Below, one piece after another: positions 47,795-56,741 of a stretch of 64,000 nt of DNA (positions are counted from its first letter, which is position 1; each line of letters opens with the position of its first letter). The notes beneath the pieces are model-generated. The model had not been told where the DNA came from, ran no database searches, and saw nothing but the letters and a program-made list of their open reading frames with translations. Position numbers and translations under genes: made by a program. Source of the DNA: Pseudoalteromonas rubra (GTDB lineage: Bacteria; Pseudomonadota; Gammaproteobacteria; Enterobacterales; Alteromonadaceae); contig NZ_CP013611.1 in the NCBI RefSeq assembly GCF_001482385.1, positions 1,302,001 through 1,366,000 of the forward strand, given 5' to 3'.

Positions 47795-48112
47795 TTACTG
47801 CTTCCAAACAATGTGGCAAAAAGGCGCATCCAGGTCGCGACTGATCAGAATTTTGGCATAAATGACATCGCCTTGGGCTACCTCCAGGCCAACACTCACC
47901 TGAATGAAGTGCTCAGCTTCAGCTTCCTGATCATAGGCAACCAACGTATGCCAGCTGTCGTCAGGGACACTGTCTTCAATAAAGCCAAACTCTTCACTCT
48001 GGCTGTCGAACAACTCAACGTCTTCAGCTGTCAGGTTATCACCAGCCAGCTCAAGGAAAATATCATAGGCTTGTTGCGTTGCTTCTTCGATAGAACTTAA
48101 ACGTGCAGACAT
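47795..48112 (-). CDS. yciU: dsDNA-mimic family protein YciU (DUF440)
   Basis: 105 residues from the ATG at 48112 (MSARLSSIEE), preceded by GAGGTG. The in-frame upstream extension to 48196 has no binding site. The family pattern is clear: AYDIFLELAGDNL, a very acidic middle, and the end FCHIVWKQ (E. coli: LCHIIWRE). DUF440 proteins carry surface charge resembling DNA phosphates and may titrate DNA-binding proteins. Gap of 14 bases to the DUF481 gene. Confidence 0.88.
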   Translation of the reverse strand: MSARLSSIEEATQQAYDIFLELAGDNLTAEDVELFDSQSEEFGFIEDSVPDDSWHTLVAYDQEAEAEHFIQVSVGLEVAQGDVIYAKILISRDLDAPFCHIVWKQ

Positions 48113-48329
48113 TACATCACCTCGTCTGTCAAAATTGAGGGGTATAGTAGCAAATTGCAAATTTACAAGGCTACGGCTTTTAGTTAGTTTTAACAAAAAT
48201 GTCGCTCAAATGCATGAAAACAGTAAATTGACCTACTCACGGTACCACCCTCAACGGTGGCATATTTAAAGTAAATACTCTATGCTGGCTCGACAAGAAT
48301 AATGAAGATGAACAGCAAAAGGGCAAGAT

Positions 48330-49124
48330 ATGGTCCAGTTAGAGACAATTGATGACATCGCCTGGGTGACCCTCTCCCGGCCTGAAAAGCAAAATGCGTT
48401 ATCCTTTGAGATGTTCAGGCAGCTGGATAACATTATTCACACGCTCAAACGTAACCATCAGTTACGCGCTGTTGTGATCCAGGGTCAGGGCGCGCATTTT
48501 TGCGCTGGTCTGGATGTCGGTGCGGTCATGAAAAAACCCCGCAATATCTTCTCACTGCTGGGGAAGTGGCTGCCAGGTAATGCAAACCTGGTACAGCGCG
48601 TTGCGCTGGGCTGGCGTGCTCTGCCCGTGCCTGTTTTCGCATTAGTCCGTGGTAATTGCCTGGGTGGGGGTTTACACATCGCACTGGGGGCAGACTATCG
48701 CATTGTATCACCCGATGCTCAATTCGCCATTATGGAAGCGCGCTGGGGACTGTGTCCGGATATGAGTACCAGCATCATGTTGCCAGGTATTGTGCGTCAT
48801 GATCAAGCGCTCTGGCTGGCCTCCAATCCACAACGTATCGATGCCCATAAAGCCTGTGAGCTGGGACTCATTACGCAAATCAGCGACGATCCGCTGGACA
48901 CGATAAAACAACGGCTCGCTCAACTCGCACACATCTCGCCCGATGCGCTGGCTGCTATTAAACATCTTTACAATCGCGCTTATCATCCGCCTCGACGTAA
49001 GCTATTGTGGCAGGAAACCTGGTACCAGATTAAGTTATTACTGTCGAAGAATACCCGCATTGCGATGCACAATGGCCGTCAAACGGAACAAGCCAAGCCC
49101 TATCGCCCAAGAGGCAAATGGTAA
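48330..49124 (+). CDS. crotonase / enoyl-CoA hydratase family protein
   Basis: 264 residues. Oxyanion-hole regions HFCAGLDVG and NCLGGGLHIALGADYRI are intact, and the hydratase Glu may be E136 in IMEARWGLCPDMS. The C-terminus is basic and resembles crotonases annotated as enoyl-CoA hydratases of unknown substrate. The cidA-like gene follows after about 70 bases. Confidence 0.88.
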   Translation: MVQLETIDDIAWVTLSRPEKQNALSFEMFRQLDNIIHTLKRNHQLRAVVIQGQGAHFCAGLDVGAVMKKPRNIFSLLGKWLPGNANLVQRVALGWRALPVPVFALVRGNCLGGGLHIALGADYRIVSPDAQFAIMEARWGLCPDMSTSIMLPGIVRHDQALWLASNPQRIDAHKACELGLITQISDDPLDTIKQRLAQLAHISPDALAAIKHLYNRAYHPPRRKLLWQETWYQIKLLLSKNTRIAMHNGRQTEQAKPYRPRGKW

Positions 49125-49194
49125 TAAGGTCGCATTGTGCGCCACGCAGATTGTATCCAGAATAACCCAAGGCTTAATCACGAACGTGTCTATT

Positions 49195-49551
49195 ATGATG
49201 ACTGCTCTTAGATTTATTGCATCCCTGGCTATTCTGATTGGGTGCCTCTGGGCTGCCAAACTCATCACAGCAACCTTTGCTCTGAACTTGCCTGCACCTT
49301 TGCTGGGGCTGTTAATCCTATTTGGGCTGTTGCAATCAGGCTTATTAAAGAGTAAATACTTACTCCCCGCCTGCAACCCTATTTTAAAATATATGGCACT
49401 GTTTTTTATACCAGCAGGCGTTGGCTTGATAAACTACATGGCAATATTTAGCCAATATGCCTGGCTGCTGGCAAGCGTGCTCATCCTGGTACCCGCACTA
49501 GGCCTATTTCTAACGGGTAAACTGGCAAGTCAGGGCAGGTTCCATGATTAA
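49195..49551 (+). CDS. CidA/LrgA family holin-like protein
   Basis: 118 residues with four membrane helices (FIASLAILIGCLWAAKLI; LPAPLLGLLILFGLLQSGLL; MALFFIPAGVGLINYM; WLLASVLILVPALGLFL). The LPAPLLGLL motif is typical of LrgA/CidA. These proteins modulate murein hydrolase export or act as small-metabolite carriers. I use the ATG at 49195; the open frame extends far upstream into the crotonase gene but only as a shadow. Partner of the next gene, which it overlaps by 8 bases. Confidence 0.85.
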   Translation: MMTALRFIASLAILIGCLWAAKLITATFALNLPAPLLGLLILFGLLQSGLLKSKYLLPACNPILKYMALFFIPAGVGLINYMAIFSQYAWLLASVLILVPALGLFLTGKLASQGRFHD

Positions 49552-50236
49552 TATACTAGTGGGCTGCGCATTCACGCTGGTCTTATTTGCCATCATGCGA
49601 CGCATCAATCATCGCTGGCGCTCCCCTATACTCAACCCCGTGTTGCTCTGCATTGTGCTGGTCAGTGCCATTCTGCTGTTCGGTGACATTGATTATATTG
49701 ACTACCGCAATGCGACTACACCAATCAGTTTCTTTCTTGAAATAGCCGTGGTTGCCCTCGCTTTGCCGTTATATCAACAACTCCATGCGATACGACCTTA
49801 TTTGATGCTTATTGGCCTCAGCAGCTTCTTGGGGATCTCCTGTGCAACAATCACGGCCTTTATGCTCTGTCATTGGTTTAGTGCACCTGAGCCCCTCATG
49901 GCGTCGTTAATGGCTTTGTCAGTCACCACACCTATTACCTTGATCGTGACAGACACACTAAGCGGTCTGCCTGGTATTGCCGCCATTATGGTGATCCTGA
50001 TTGGTGTGCTGGGCGGCGTGTTTGGCTTATCACTGCTCACTTTAGCTGGCGTGACACAACCTCAGGCCAAAGGCATCGCACTGGGTGTGGCCTGCCACGC
50101 AATCGGCACAGCCGCAGCGATGGAACATCACCCTGCCGCCGGTGCGTTTGCCTCCGCAGCAATGATAGTCAGCGCCGTGCTCACAGCGAGCTGGGTGCCA
50201 GTGCTTTTTACACTGTTACAGGGCATAATCAGCTAA
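49544..50236 (+). CDS. CidB/LrgB family membrane protein
   Basis: 230 residues with about seven membrane helices. Conserved SVTTPITLIVTDTLSGLPGIAAIMVILIGV and GVACHAIGTAAAMEHHPAAGAFAS identify LrgB/CidB. It works with the upstream LrgA-like protein; proposed roles are control of autolysis or pyruvate/metabolite transport. Overlaps that gene. Confidence 0.92.
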   Translation: MINILVGCAFTLVLFAIMRRINHRWRSPILNPVLLCIVLVSAILLFGDIDYIDYRNATTPISFFLEIAVVALALPLYQQLHAIRPYLMLIGLSSFLGISCATITAFMLCHWFSAPEPLMASLMALSVTTPITLIVTDTLSGLPGIAAIMVILIGVLGGVFGLSLLTLAGVTQPQAKGIALGVACHAIGTAAAMEHHPAAGAFASAAMIVSAVLTASWVPVLFTLLQGIIS

Positions 50237-50308
50237 ACTAAAAGAAACCCCAATGTGATCAACCGATAAGCATTCACAAATATCATAACGGCAAGGCAGG
50301 AGCACAGC

Positions 50309-51148
50309 ATGATAGAACAAGAAATTGCACAAATTGAACACTACTACGTGCTGATCCGGGACTACCTGGTTACCTACAGTATGAAATTAATTGGTGCCCT
50401 GGTGATCCTACTGCTCGGGCTATGGCTGGCTAAGAAGCTGGCTAAAGCCACCGAGCGCCTGATGCTCAGACACAACATTGATGTGACACTGACAAACTTC
50501 ATCAGCAATGTAGTCAAAGTGCTGCTCATTATTATGTTCACTATCATTGCGCTGGGCAAAATAGGGATCAGTGTGACTCCGTTTGTAGCCGCCATAGGTG
50601 CGGCCTCACTGGGGGCTGGCCTGGCAGTTCAGGGCATGTTATCTAATTACGGCTCTGGATTAGCCATCATTGCGACCCGACCGTTTGTGGTGGGCGATAC
50701 AATCGCTGTTAAAGGCGTGTGTGGTCAGGTAAAAAGCATTGAGCTGGGTCATACCATTTTGGTCAATGAGGAAAAAGTCGAAATCACGATCCCCAATAAG
50801 CATATCATTGGTGAAATTATGCAAAACTCCTTCGCTCACTCGCTGGTGAAAGGAGAAATTGGCATCGCTTACAGCGCCAACGCCGAGCAAGCAATTGCGA
50901 TTATAGATGGTATTTTGGCGGACCATGAAGCGGTCGCAGACACCCCGCAAGCTCAGGTTGGCATTGAAGCATTTGGCGACAGTGCCGTACTAATAAGCTA
51001 CCGTTTCTGGGTGCCGACTACTCAAATCATCGAACATAAACTGGCTATCAACGGAGCCATATATTCCGCAATCCAGACCGCCAACATAGAAATCCCATTT
51101 CCACAGCGAGTTGTCACAATCAAAGAGAAGCCTACGTCCGCAGATTGA
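50309..51148 (+). CDS. mscS: small-conductance mechanosensitive channel, MscS family
   Basis: 279 residues, close to E. coli MscS (286). TM helices at ~20-45, 62-82 and 90-115; the pore helix is GAASLGAGLAVQGMLSNYGSGLAI. A cytoplasmic cage domain follows (PFVVGDTIAVKGVCGQVKSIELGHTIL). Opens on membrane tension to release solutes on hypo-osmotic shock. Confidence 0.95.
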   Translation: MIEQEIAQIEHYYVLIRDYLVTYSMKLIGALVILLLGLWLAKKLAKATERLMLRHNIDVTLTNFISNVVKVLLIIMFTIIALGKIGISVTPFVAAIGAASLGAGLAVQGMLSNYGSGLAIIATRPFVVGDTIAVKGVCGQVKSIELGHTILVNEEKVEITIPNKHIIGEIMQNSFAHSLVKGEIGIAYSANAEQAIAIIDGILADHEAVADTPQAQVGIEAFGDSAVLISYRFWVPTTQIIEHKLAINGAIYSAIQTANIEIPFPQRVVTIKEKPTSAD

Positions 51149-51221
51149 TCCTGGTTGTTTTTCACTCTATGCTGTCAATGTTTTGTCTACAAAACATACA
51201 ACATGTAAAACGGAGTGATCT

Positions 51222-53786
51222 ATGAACACAAGAAAGTTAATGAAGATATGCTGTGCCGCAGGCCTGCAAATGATTGCAGTACACAGCTGGGCCCAGGGCG
51301 ATACAACCAACTATGACTGTAGTGCCCTCGCCGAATGGTCCAGTTCAACGGTGTACCGCAAAGGGGATCAAGTGCGTGCTCAGGCTCAAGCTTATGAAGC
51401 AAAATGGTTCAATCAAAATGAACTGCCTGCGAATAATTCAGATACCTTTGACGTATGGCGACAACTTGGCCAGTGCATAAGCGGCAACGCCCCGGTGGTT
51501 ACCTTGGTAAGTCCTTCAGATGGTGCTGTGCTGAACAAAAATGACAGCGCTGTTTTTGCTGCAAATGCCAGTGATCAGGATGGCGATCTCGCCCAGGTTG
51601 AGTTTTTTGTCAACGACATCAGCATTGGTATACTCAGCCAGCCTCCTTATCAGCTTACCTGGTCTGCACAGCTGGGCATGCACACAGTGAGCGCAGTGGC
51701 AGTAGACGCCAAAGGAAATCTCAGTACACCTGCAACAGCTGGTATTACGGTGCGAGATGACAACGGCAATGTCCCACCTGCTCTCACCATTGACACACCG
51801 ACAAACAACCAAGCATTTAAAGTTGGCGATACCGTTAGCCTTGCTGTGCAGGCCACTGACACCGATGGCCAGGTTGTGCAGGTCGAAATGTGGCGAGATG
51901 CTCAGCGTCTTACAACGCTCAGTACCCCGCCTTTTCGCCATGATTTTGTGACCGTGAGCCCCGGCAACAAACAGCTCAGAGTCATTGCACAAGACGATAA
52001 AGGCGCCACCGCTGAAGCCAGTGTGACCATTCAGGTGAGTGCAGCAAGCTCAGGTGGCTGCGCAGGTCTAAGCACTTATCGAGCTGGTCAAAGCTATCAA
52101 AGTGGTGAGCTGGTGGCACACAATAATCGCAAATACCGCTGCGACATCGCTGGCTGGTGTAGTTCCAGTGCTGCGTGGGCCTATGAGCCCGGCACAGGTC
52201 AACACTGGCAGGACGCCTGGAGCGATTTGGGGATCTGTGCAATCGCGCCCGAAATTAGCTTTACTCAGCCTAATGATAATGCCAGTTTACTACGCAACCA
52301 GCCGACCCAGATAGCCGTCAGTGCCTCAGATACAGACGGGACCATCTCGCAGTTAGAGTTATTTGCTGATCAAACCTTACTTGGCAGTACCGCACAAAAT
52401 ACACTGACTGTTGAGTGGACTCCAACCAACACCGGGCCGGTTATACTCAGTGCCGTTGCAACCGATAACGAGAGCAACCAGAGCCAACAAACTATCCAGG
52501 TTACGGTTACAGCTCAGTCACTGGTCGTTGATTTAACCTCCCCGACTTCGGGTACTAAATATGTATTGGGTAATACGATTTCTATCAAAGCCAATGCTCA
52601 GGCGCTCGGCGGTCAAATCTCGATGGTCGATTTTTATGCCAATGGGGTAAAAGTTGGCAGCGATACTCAGGCTCCCTATGAGTTTAGCTATGCGCCAGCG
52701 ACAGTTGGCCAACACAGTATCTATGCAACCGCGACCAGCACGTCGGGAGATACGGCGAGCAGCCCGGCCGCTACAGTCACAGTCATTGCGCCGCCGGTTG
52801 GCAAAACCCATAAACTCATAGGCTACTGGCATAACTTTGTTAATCCGGCTGGCTGCCCTATTCCATTGGATCAGATCTCCGATGCCTGGGACATCATTGA
52901 CATTGCCTTTGCAGAAAACGACCGTTCCTCTAATGGTACGGTTCATTTCAAGCCTTTTGAAAAGGACATCCGCTCTAACTGCCCACCCATTGACCCCGCT
53001 AAATTCAAAACCGATATGCAGGCATTACAGGCCCAGGGCAAAATTTTTGTGCTCAGCCTGGGTGGCGCTGAAGGCACCATTACGCTAAACACAGATGCTG
53101 ACGAAGCGAATTTTGTCAGTAGCCTCACTGCCATTATTCAGGAGTGGGGATTTGATGGCCTGGATATTGACCTTGAAAGTGGCTCAAACCTGTTACACGG
53201 ATCCCAGATACAAGCTCGTTTACCCAGGGCAATTAAACAGATAGAGCAGAATATGGGCGGAAACATGGTCTTAACTATGGCACCTGAGCACCCTTATGTA
53301 CATGGAGGTATGATTGCCTACTCAGGCATCTGGGGCGCATACATTCCATTGATCAACGAACTCAGAGACACGCTGGATTTACTGCATGTGCAGCTCTACA
53401 ACAATGGTGGACTGCCCAATCCATACGAGCCAGGCAGTGCCCCTGAGGGTTCAGTTAACATGATGGTCGCCCACGCAAAAATGCTAATTGAGGGCTTTGA
53501 TCTTGCCGATGGCAGTCGCTTTATGCCACTGAGAGATGATCAGGTTGCCATTGGGCTACCCTCAGGTCCGCAATCGGCCAACTCAGGCCAGGCACCTATT
53601 GCCAATATCATTGCGGCACTGGACTGTCTAACCAAAGGGACGCAATGCGGCACGATTACGCCCAGCCAGCCTTATCCCGCTTTTGGCGGTGTTATGACGT
53701 GGTCAATTAACTGGGACAAGTTTGATGGTTACAACTTCTCTGTGCCTGTAGGCAATAAGCTCACAGAAATGAATCAGGGACTTTAA
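51222..53786 (+). CDS. secreted multidomain chitinase, GH18
   Basis: 854 residues. Signal peptide 1-24. Order: CBM5/12-type chitin-binding domain (~33-88, WSSSTVYRKGDQVRA), Ig-like domains (~90-170, ~175-270), a second CBM5/12 (~285-340, TYRAGQSYQSGELVAHNNRKYRC), two more Ig-like domains (~345-520), and a GH18 domain (~530-854). The catalytic motif D645-G-L-D-I-D-L-E652 is intact. It cleaves chitin outside the cell. The catalytic domain is C-terminal, with binding modules in front. Single gene; no chitin-binding regulator or other chitin gene lies next to it. Confidence 0.95.
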   Translation: MNTRKLMKICCAAGLQMIAVHSWAQGDTTNYDCSALAEWSSSTVYRKGDQVRAQAQAYEAKWFNQNELPANNSDTFDVWRQLGQCISGNAPVVTLVSPSDGAVLNKNDSAVFAANASDQDGDLAQVEFFVNDISIGILSQPPYQLTWSAQLGMHTVSAVAVDAKGNLSTPATAGITVRDDNGNVPPALTIDTPTNNQAFKVGDTVSLAVQATDTDGQVVQVEMWRDAQRLTTLSTPPFRHDFVTVSPGNKQLRVIAQDDKGATAEASVTIQVSAASSGGCAGLSTYRAGQSYQSGELVAHNNRKYRCDIAGWCSSSAAWAYEPGTGQHWQDAWSDLGICAIAPEISFTQPNDNASLLRNQPTQIAVSASDTDGTISQLELFADQTLLGSTAQNTLTVEWTPTNTGPVILSAVATDNESNQSQQTIQVTVTAQSLVVDLTSPTSGTKYVLGNTISIKANAQALGGQISMVDFYANGVKVGSDTQAPYEFSYAPATVGQHSIYATATSTSGDTASSPAATVTVIAPPVGKTHKLIGYWHNFVNPAGCPIPLDQISDAWDIIDIAFAENDRSSNGTVHFKPFEKDIRSNCPPIDPAKFKTDMQALQAQGKIFVLSLGGAEGTITLNTDADEANFVSSLTAIIQEWGFDGLDIDLESGSNLLHGSQIQARLPRAIKQIEQNMGGNMVLTMAPEHPYVHGGMIAYSGIWGAYIPLINELRDTLDLLHVQLYNNGGLPNPYEPGSAPEGSVNMMVAHAKMLIEGFDLADGSRFMPLRDDQVAIGLPSGPQSANSGQAPIANIIAALDCLTKGTQCGTITPSQPYPAFGGVMTWSINWDKFDGYNFSVPVGNKLTEMNQGL

Positions 53787-53798
53787 CGCTTCCTCAAC

Positions 53799-53830
53799 AA
53801 GATAAAGGGGAAAAATCACCCCTTTATCTT
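53799..53830. terminator. 12-bp hairpin after the chitinase gene
   Basis: AAGATAAAGGGG - 8-base loop - CCCCTTTATCTT, a perfect 12-bp stem 12 bases after the stop codon. No long T run. Confidence 0.7.
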
Positions 53831-53857
53831 GTCACGCAAAAGCACCAGAAACTTAAT

Positions 53858-53876
53858 GATAATGACAATTGATATC
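53858..53876. promoter_or_regulatory. Fur box upstream of a secreted protein gene
   Basis: GATAATGACAATTGATATC matches the 19-base Fur consensus GATAATGATAATCATTATC at 15 positions. It lies 160 bases before the start at 54037, in an otherwise AT-rich leader. Confidence 0.65.
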
Positions 53877-54036
53877 ACTTGCATGTTAGTGTTAGATTAT
53901 TGTTTACTAATTAGATACGTATTAGTAAAACTCTCGACGTTATTTAAACCTCAGAAGGACTATAAAGTCGAAGTCAGTCTAATAGCATTTCCTAATTAGT
54001 TATTTAACAGCCGTAAACTTTTTACAAGGAATATCA

Positions 54037-54993
54037 ATGAAAACTAAAATTTCAGCTTTGGTCTTATCTGGCGCACTGTTGTTATCGCTGGCTCCGCTTT
54101 CACAAGCTAAAGTGGTTGATGTCGCTGATTGCGACTTTTATGCAGACACTTGGTCATGGCTTGGCTCGGGCCTCTATGACTACGCTGAACGCGATACAGT
54201 CAGAGTTAAATACAAAAACGACTTAGAAATCTGTAAAGCAGTACCATTAGGAAATACACGCTCGGTACTCAACAAAGTTTATGAAAGAAAGGATGCTCTT
54301 ATTAATGACGCAAAACAAGCGGCTTTTGATTCAATCAGAGCAGGAATCAAAAGTAGTTACAAAGTAGGTAAGCTAGACGCAGACATCACCGGAGATCTGC
54401 GTGTTAAAATATCTCCCTCAAGCAATGGCAGAGTAACTGCATATGCAGGGGGCTTCGGACTAAACAGCTCAGGGGAAGTCAGAGTGAAAGGCATCCCAGG
54501 CTGGATAGTCAAAGGTAAGCTCAGACTAACCATAGGCCGAATTGATGCAACCGCTGACTATAACCTAGCCACTGGCAGAGCAGATAACTTAAATGTCTCC
54601 CCTCAAAATATTCACATTGATGCCAAACTGAGCTTTCTTGGGCTTAGTATTCCGGTTCTTAGTAATTACGTAGAAAACAAGGTTGAGAGCAAACTGCGCG
54701 CCTCTATCGACAACCTGATTGAAACCAAAGCAGACACCTTTGATAAACAATTTTTCTCATTAGATGAGGCTATTCCCAATGGAGAATTTGTTTATCAAGG
54801 AAGAGATTTGGGTCAGGAAGCAAAAGATCAACTCTTCGACTTATTATCTGGCCAGTCTATTGAAGTTGTGATCGGCGGAGGGCCCCAGCAGCAACCGGGA
54901 ATTCACAGAATTAAAGCTGTACAAGCGAAGTTTGCCGACCGATTGTCTTTCGAAATAGTACATGAAAGCGTTGATTTTCCGTTCCTGCGTTAA
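54037..54993 (+). CDS. secreted protein of unknown function, possibly TULIP-like
   Basis: 318 residues. Signal peptide (MKTKISALVLSGALLLSLAPLSQA), then no membrane segment. I do not recognise the family. The middle (VRVKGIPGWIVKGKLRLTIGRIDATADYN, then DAKLSFLGLSIPVLSNYVENKVESKL) alternates beta strands and an amphipathic helix. This resembles lipid-binding TULIP/BPI-type domains such as YceB/DUF1439, but that is only a guess. Two Cys residues near the N-terminus (C33, C66) could pair. Monocistronic, behind a Fur-like box, so probably iron-starvation induced. Confidence 0.75.
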   Translation: MKTKISALVLSGALLLSLAPLSQAKVVDVADCDFYADTWSWLGSGLYDYAERDTVRVKYKNDLEICKAVPLGNTRSVLNKVYERKDALINDAKQAAFDSIRAGIKSSYKVGKLDADITGDLRVKISPSSNGRVTAYAGGFGLNSSGEVRVKGIPGWIVKGKLRLTIGRIDATADYNLATGRADNLNVSPQNIHIDAKLSFLGLSIPVLSNYVENKVESKLRASIDNLIETKADTFDKQFFSLDEAIPNGEFVYQGRDLGQEAKDQLFDLLSGQSIEVVIGGGPQQQPGIHRIKAVQAKFADRLSFEIVHESVDFPFLR

Positions 54994-55146
54994 CCCCGCT
55001 CTATCTAAAACTTTTTTGGCAGGTCTTTACGACTTGCCTCTCACATTCTCTGCGTGCAACCACCCCAAACACACACTGGCAATAACACTTGATTAACGTT
55101 AAGGTGGTATCCGTATATGTATTTAACCCTATTCAAAGGAGATGCT

Positions 55147-56007
55147 ATGAGTAACAACACGTATACCCCACCCAAAGTGTGGACACACCAGCCCAACAGC
55201 GACAACAAATGGGCCAATATCAATAGCCCGGAATCCGGTGCCCGCCATGAACAAGCACTGCCCGTGGGCGCACACCCACTGCAACTCTATTCAATGGGCA
55301 CACCCAATGGACAAAAGGTCACCATTATGCTGGAAGAGCTGCTGGCGCTTGGGATCAGTGAGGCAGAATATGATGCACACATGATCCACATTGGTGAGGG
55401 TATGCAGTTTTCTTCAGGCTTTGTAGGCGTCAACCCAAACTCGAAAATTCCTGCTTTGGTTGATAAAAGCTGCGAAAATGATATCAATGTATTTGAATCT
55501 GCTTCCATCCTCGTTTACCTGGCTGAGAAATTTGAACAGCTATTGCCCGCATCAGGCACAGACAGAATAAACACCTTTAACTGGCTGTTCTGGGCACAAG
55601 GCTCAGCGCCCTTTGTTGGTGGCGGGTTTGGCCACTTCTATGCCTATGCAGATGAAAAGCAAGAATATCCCATCAACCGCTTTGCCATGGAAGCAAAACG
55701 TCAGCTTGATGTACTGGATAAACACCTGGCAAATAATACCTATGTTGCCGGTGAGCAATACACCATTGCCGACATTGCCATCTGGCCCTGGTATGGCAGC
55801 CTTGCACTGGGCAGAATGTACGACGCCGGTGAGTTTTTACAAGTTCACCAATATGAGCATGTTGTACGCTGGGCAAAACAACTGGATGCACGTCCTGCCG
55901 TTCAACGAGGCAGAATCGTCAACCGTACCTTCGGTGAGCCATGGGAGCAATTGAGAGAGCGCCACAATGCTGCCGATATTGATGCTGTACTGGCATTAAA
56001 AGCTTAA
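55147..56007 (+). CDS. yghU: glutathione S-transferase-like YghU
   Basis: 286 residues from the ATG at 55147, preceded by AAAGGAG at 55135-55141; an earlier in-frame ATG at 55117 lacks this. Thioredoxin-like N-terminal domain (LYSMGTPNGQKVTIMLEELLAL) and a helical C-terminal domain. E. coli YghU binds two glutathione molecules and has disulfide-reductase and peroxide activity. The conserved active-site Asn of the Nu class is within the TPNGQKV stretch. Monocistronic. Confidence 0.92.
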   Translation: MSNNTYTPPKVWTHQPNSDNKWANINSPESGARHEQALPVGAHPLQLYSMGTPNGQKVTIMLEELLALGISEAEYDAHMIHIGEGMQFSSGFVGVNPNSKIPALVDKSCENDINVFESASILVYLAEKFEQLLPASGTDRINTFNWLFWAQGSAPFVGGGFGHFYAYADEKQEYPINRFAMEAKRQLDVLDKHLANNTYVAGEQYTIADIAIWPWYGSLALGRMYDAGEFLQVHQYEHVVRWAKQLDARPAVQRGRIVNRTFGEPWEQLRERHNAADIDAVLALKA

Positions 56008-56011
56008 TGAG

Positions 56012-56036
56012 TAAGCGCGTGTCTTCCACGCGCTAA
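56012..56036 (+). terminator. hairpin after yghU
   Basis: AGCGCGTG-TCTTC-CACGCGCT followed by AATTTT, just after the yghU stop codon. Confidence 0.75.
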
Positions 56037-56133
56037 TTTTCCGTTCTGTCACCGCCATAGCCCCTCATTTCTTACCTCGCACGCTTTCTGATACCCAATA
56101 ATATGCAGTACACATTCATTTAATACCAAATAT

Positions 56134-56154
56134 AAATGACAATCATTTCTATTT
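56134..56154. promoter_or_regulatory. Fur-like box upstream of orfX-sodA
   Basis: AAATGACAATCATTTCTATTT. Its 13-base core AATGACAATCATT differs at one base from the Fur consensus segment. It lies 67 bases before the start at 56222. It matches the box before the DUF4856 operon at 18 of 21 positions. Confidence 0.6.
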
Positions 56155-56221
56155 ATGTTTTCATATTGAAACTGTAACAATTGAGTGGTTCAAATCCGGT
56201 AACCCTTGACGAGGAGTCCTT

Positions 56222-56725
56222 ATGCTGCAAACTAATTCAACGTCGAATAGCGCGGCAGAGCCGTTAGAGCATGCGCTAGCCCCCTGGCAAAAAGCCATCA
56301 CCGCTGGGAACGGTGCTTTTGAAAATCAATCATTCTATAGCGCAAGAGACCACTACCAGAGCGCACTGTATCTGGTGAGCAATTTAATTGCCCACTTTAC
56401 TCATCAGTATGATCCGCAGCTCCAGGAAGATGCACTGATGCATTGTTGCCCGGCGCTAATTGTCGCCTCACATAACCTGGCTGATTGCTACCAGGCGCTG
56501 GGTTTACCGCACAAAGCGTGTGAGCAGCTCATTGACGTCCATCAAAGTATGATCCGGCTATGCGACCATGCCAACCCACAAGTTAGCTTGATTGCCATGC
56601 GCCATTGTATGCGAACACGAACTGAGTTAATGCACTTTATTACCGCCCATAAAGCCCATGAAAATCTAGTCAGTTGGGCCACTCAGGCACTCAATACTCC
56701 CCAATCAGCACACCATTATCATTAA
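56222..56725 (+). CDS. unknown helical protein upstream of sodA
   Basis: 167 residues, all-helical and soluble, TPR-like in look ([51 protein letters not shown]). It may belong to DUF2753, but I am not certain. Rich in His at the end (SAHHYH). Comparable unknown genes (orfX) lie between fumC and sodA in Pseudomonas and are Fur-controlled. Here it forms an operon with sodA, 16 bases apart, behind a Fur-like box. Start preceded by GAGGAGT. Function unknown; a link to manganese or iron stress is inferred from context only. Confidence 0.75.
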   Translation: MLQTNSTSNSAAEPLEHALAPWQKAITAGNGAFENQSFYSARDHYQSALYLVSNLIAHFTHQYDPQLQEDALMHCCPALIVASHNLADCYQALGLPHKACEQLIDVHQSMIRLCDHANPQVSLIAMRHCMRTRTELMHFITAHKAHENLVSWATQALNTPQSAHHYH

Positions 56726-56741
56726 TTTAAAGGAGAGAAGT

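Noticed and set aside
48943..49194. Long upstream extension of the cidA-like frame
   Set aside because: It overlaps the crotonase gene in another frame, is not membrane-like, and a normal start exists at 49195.
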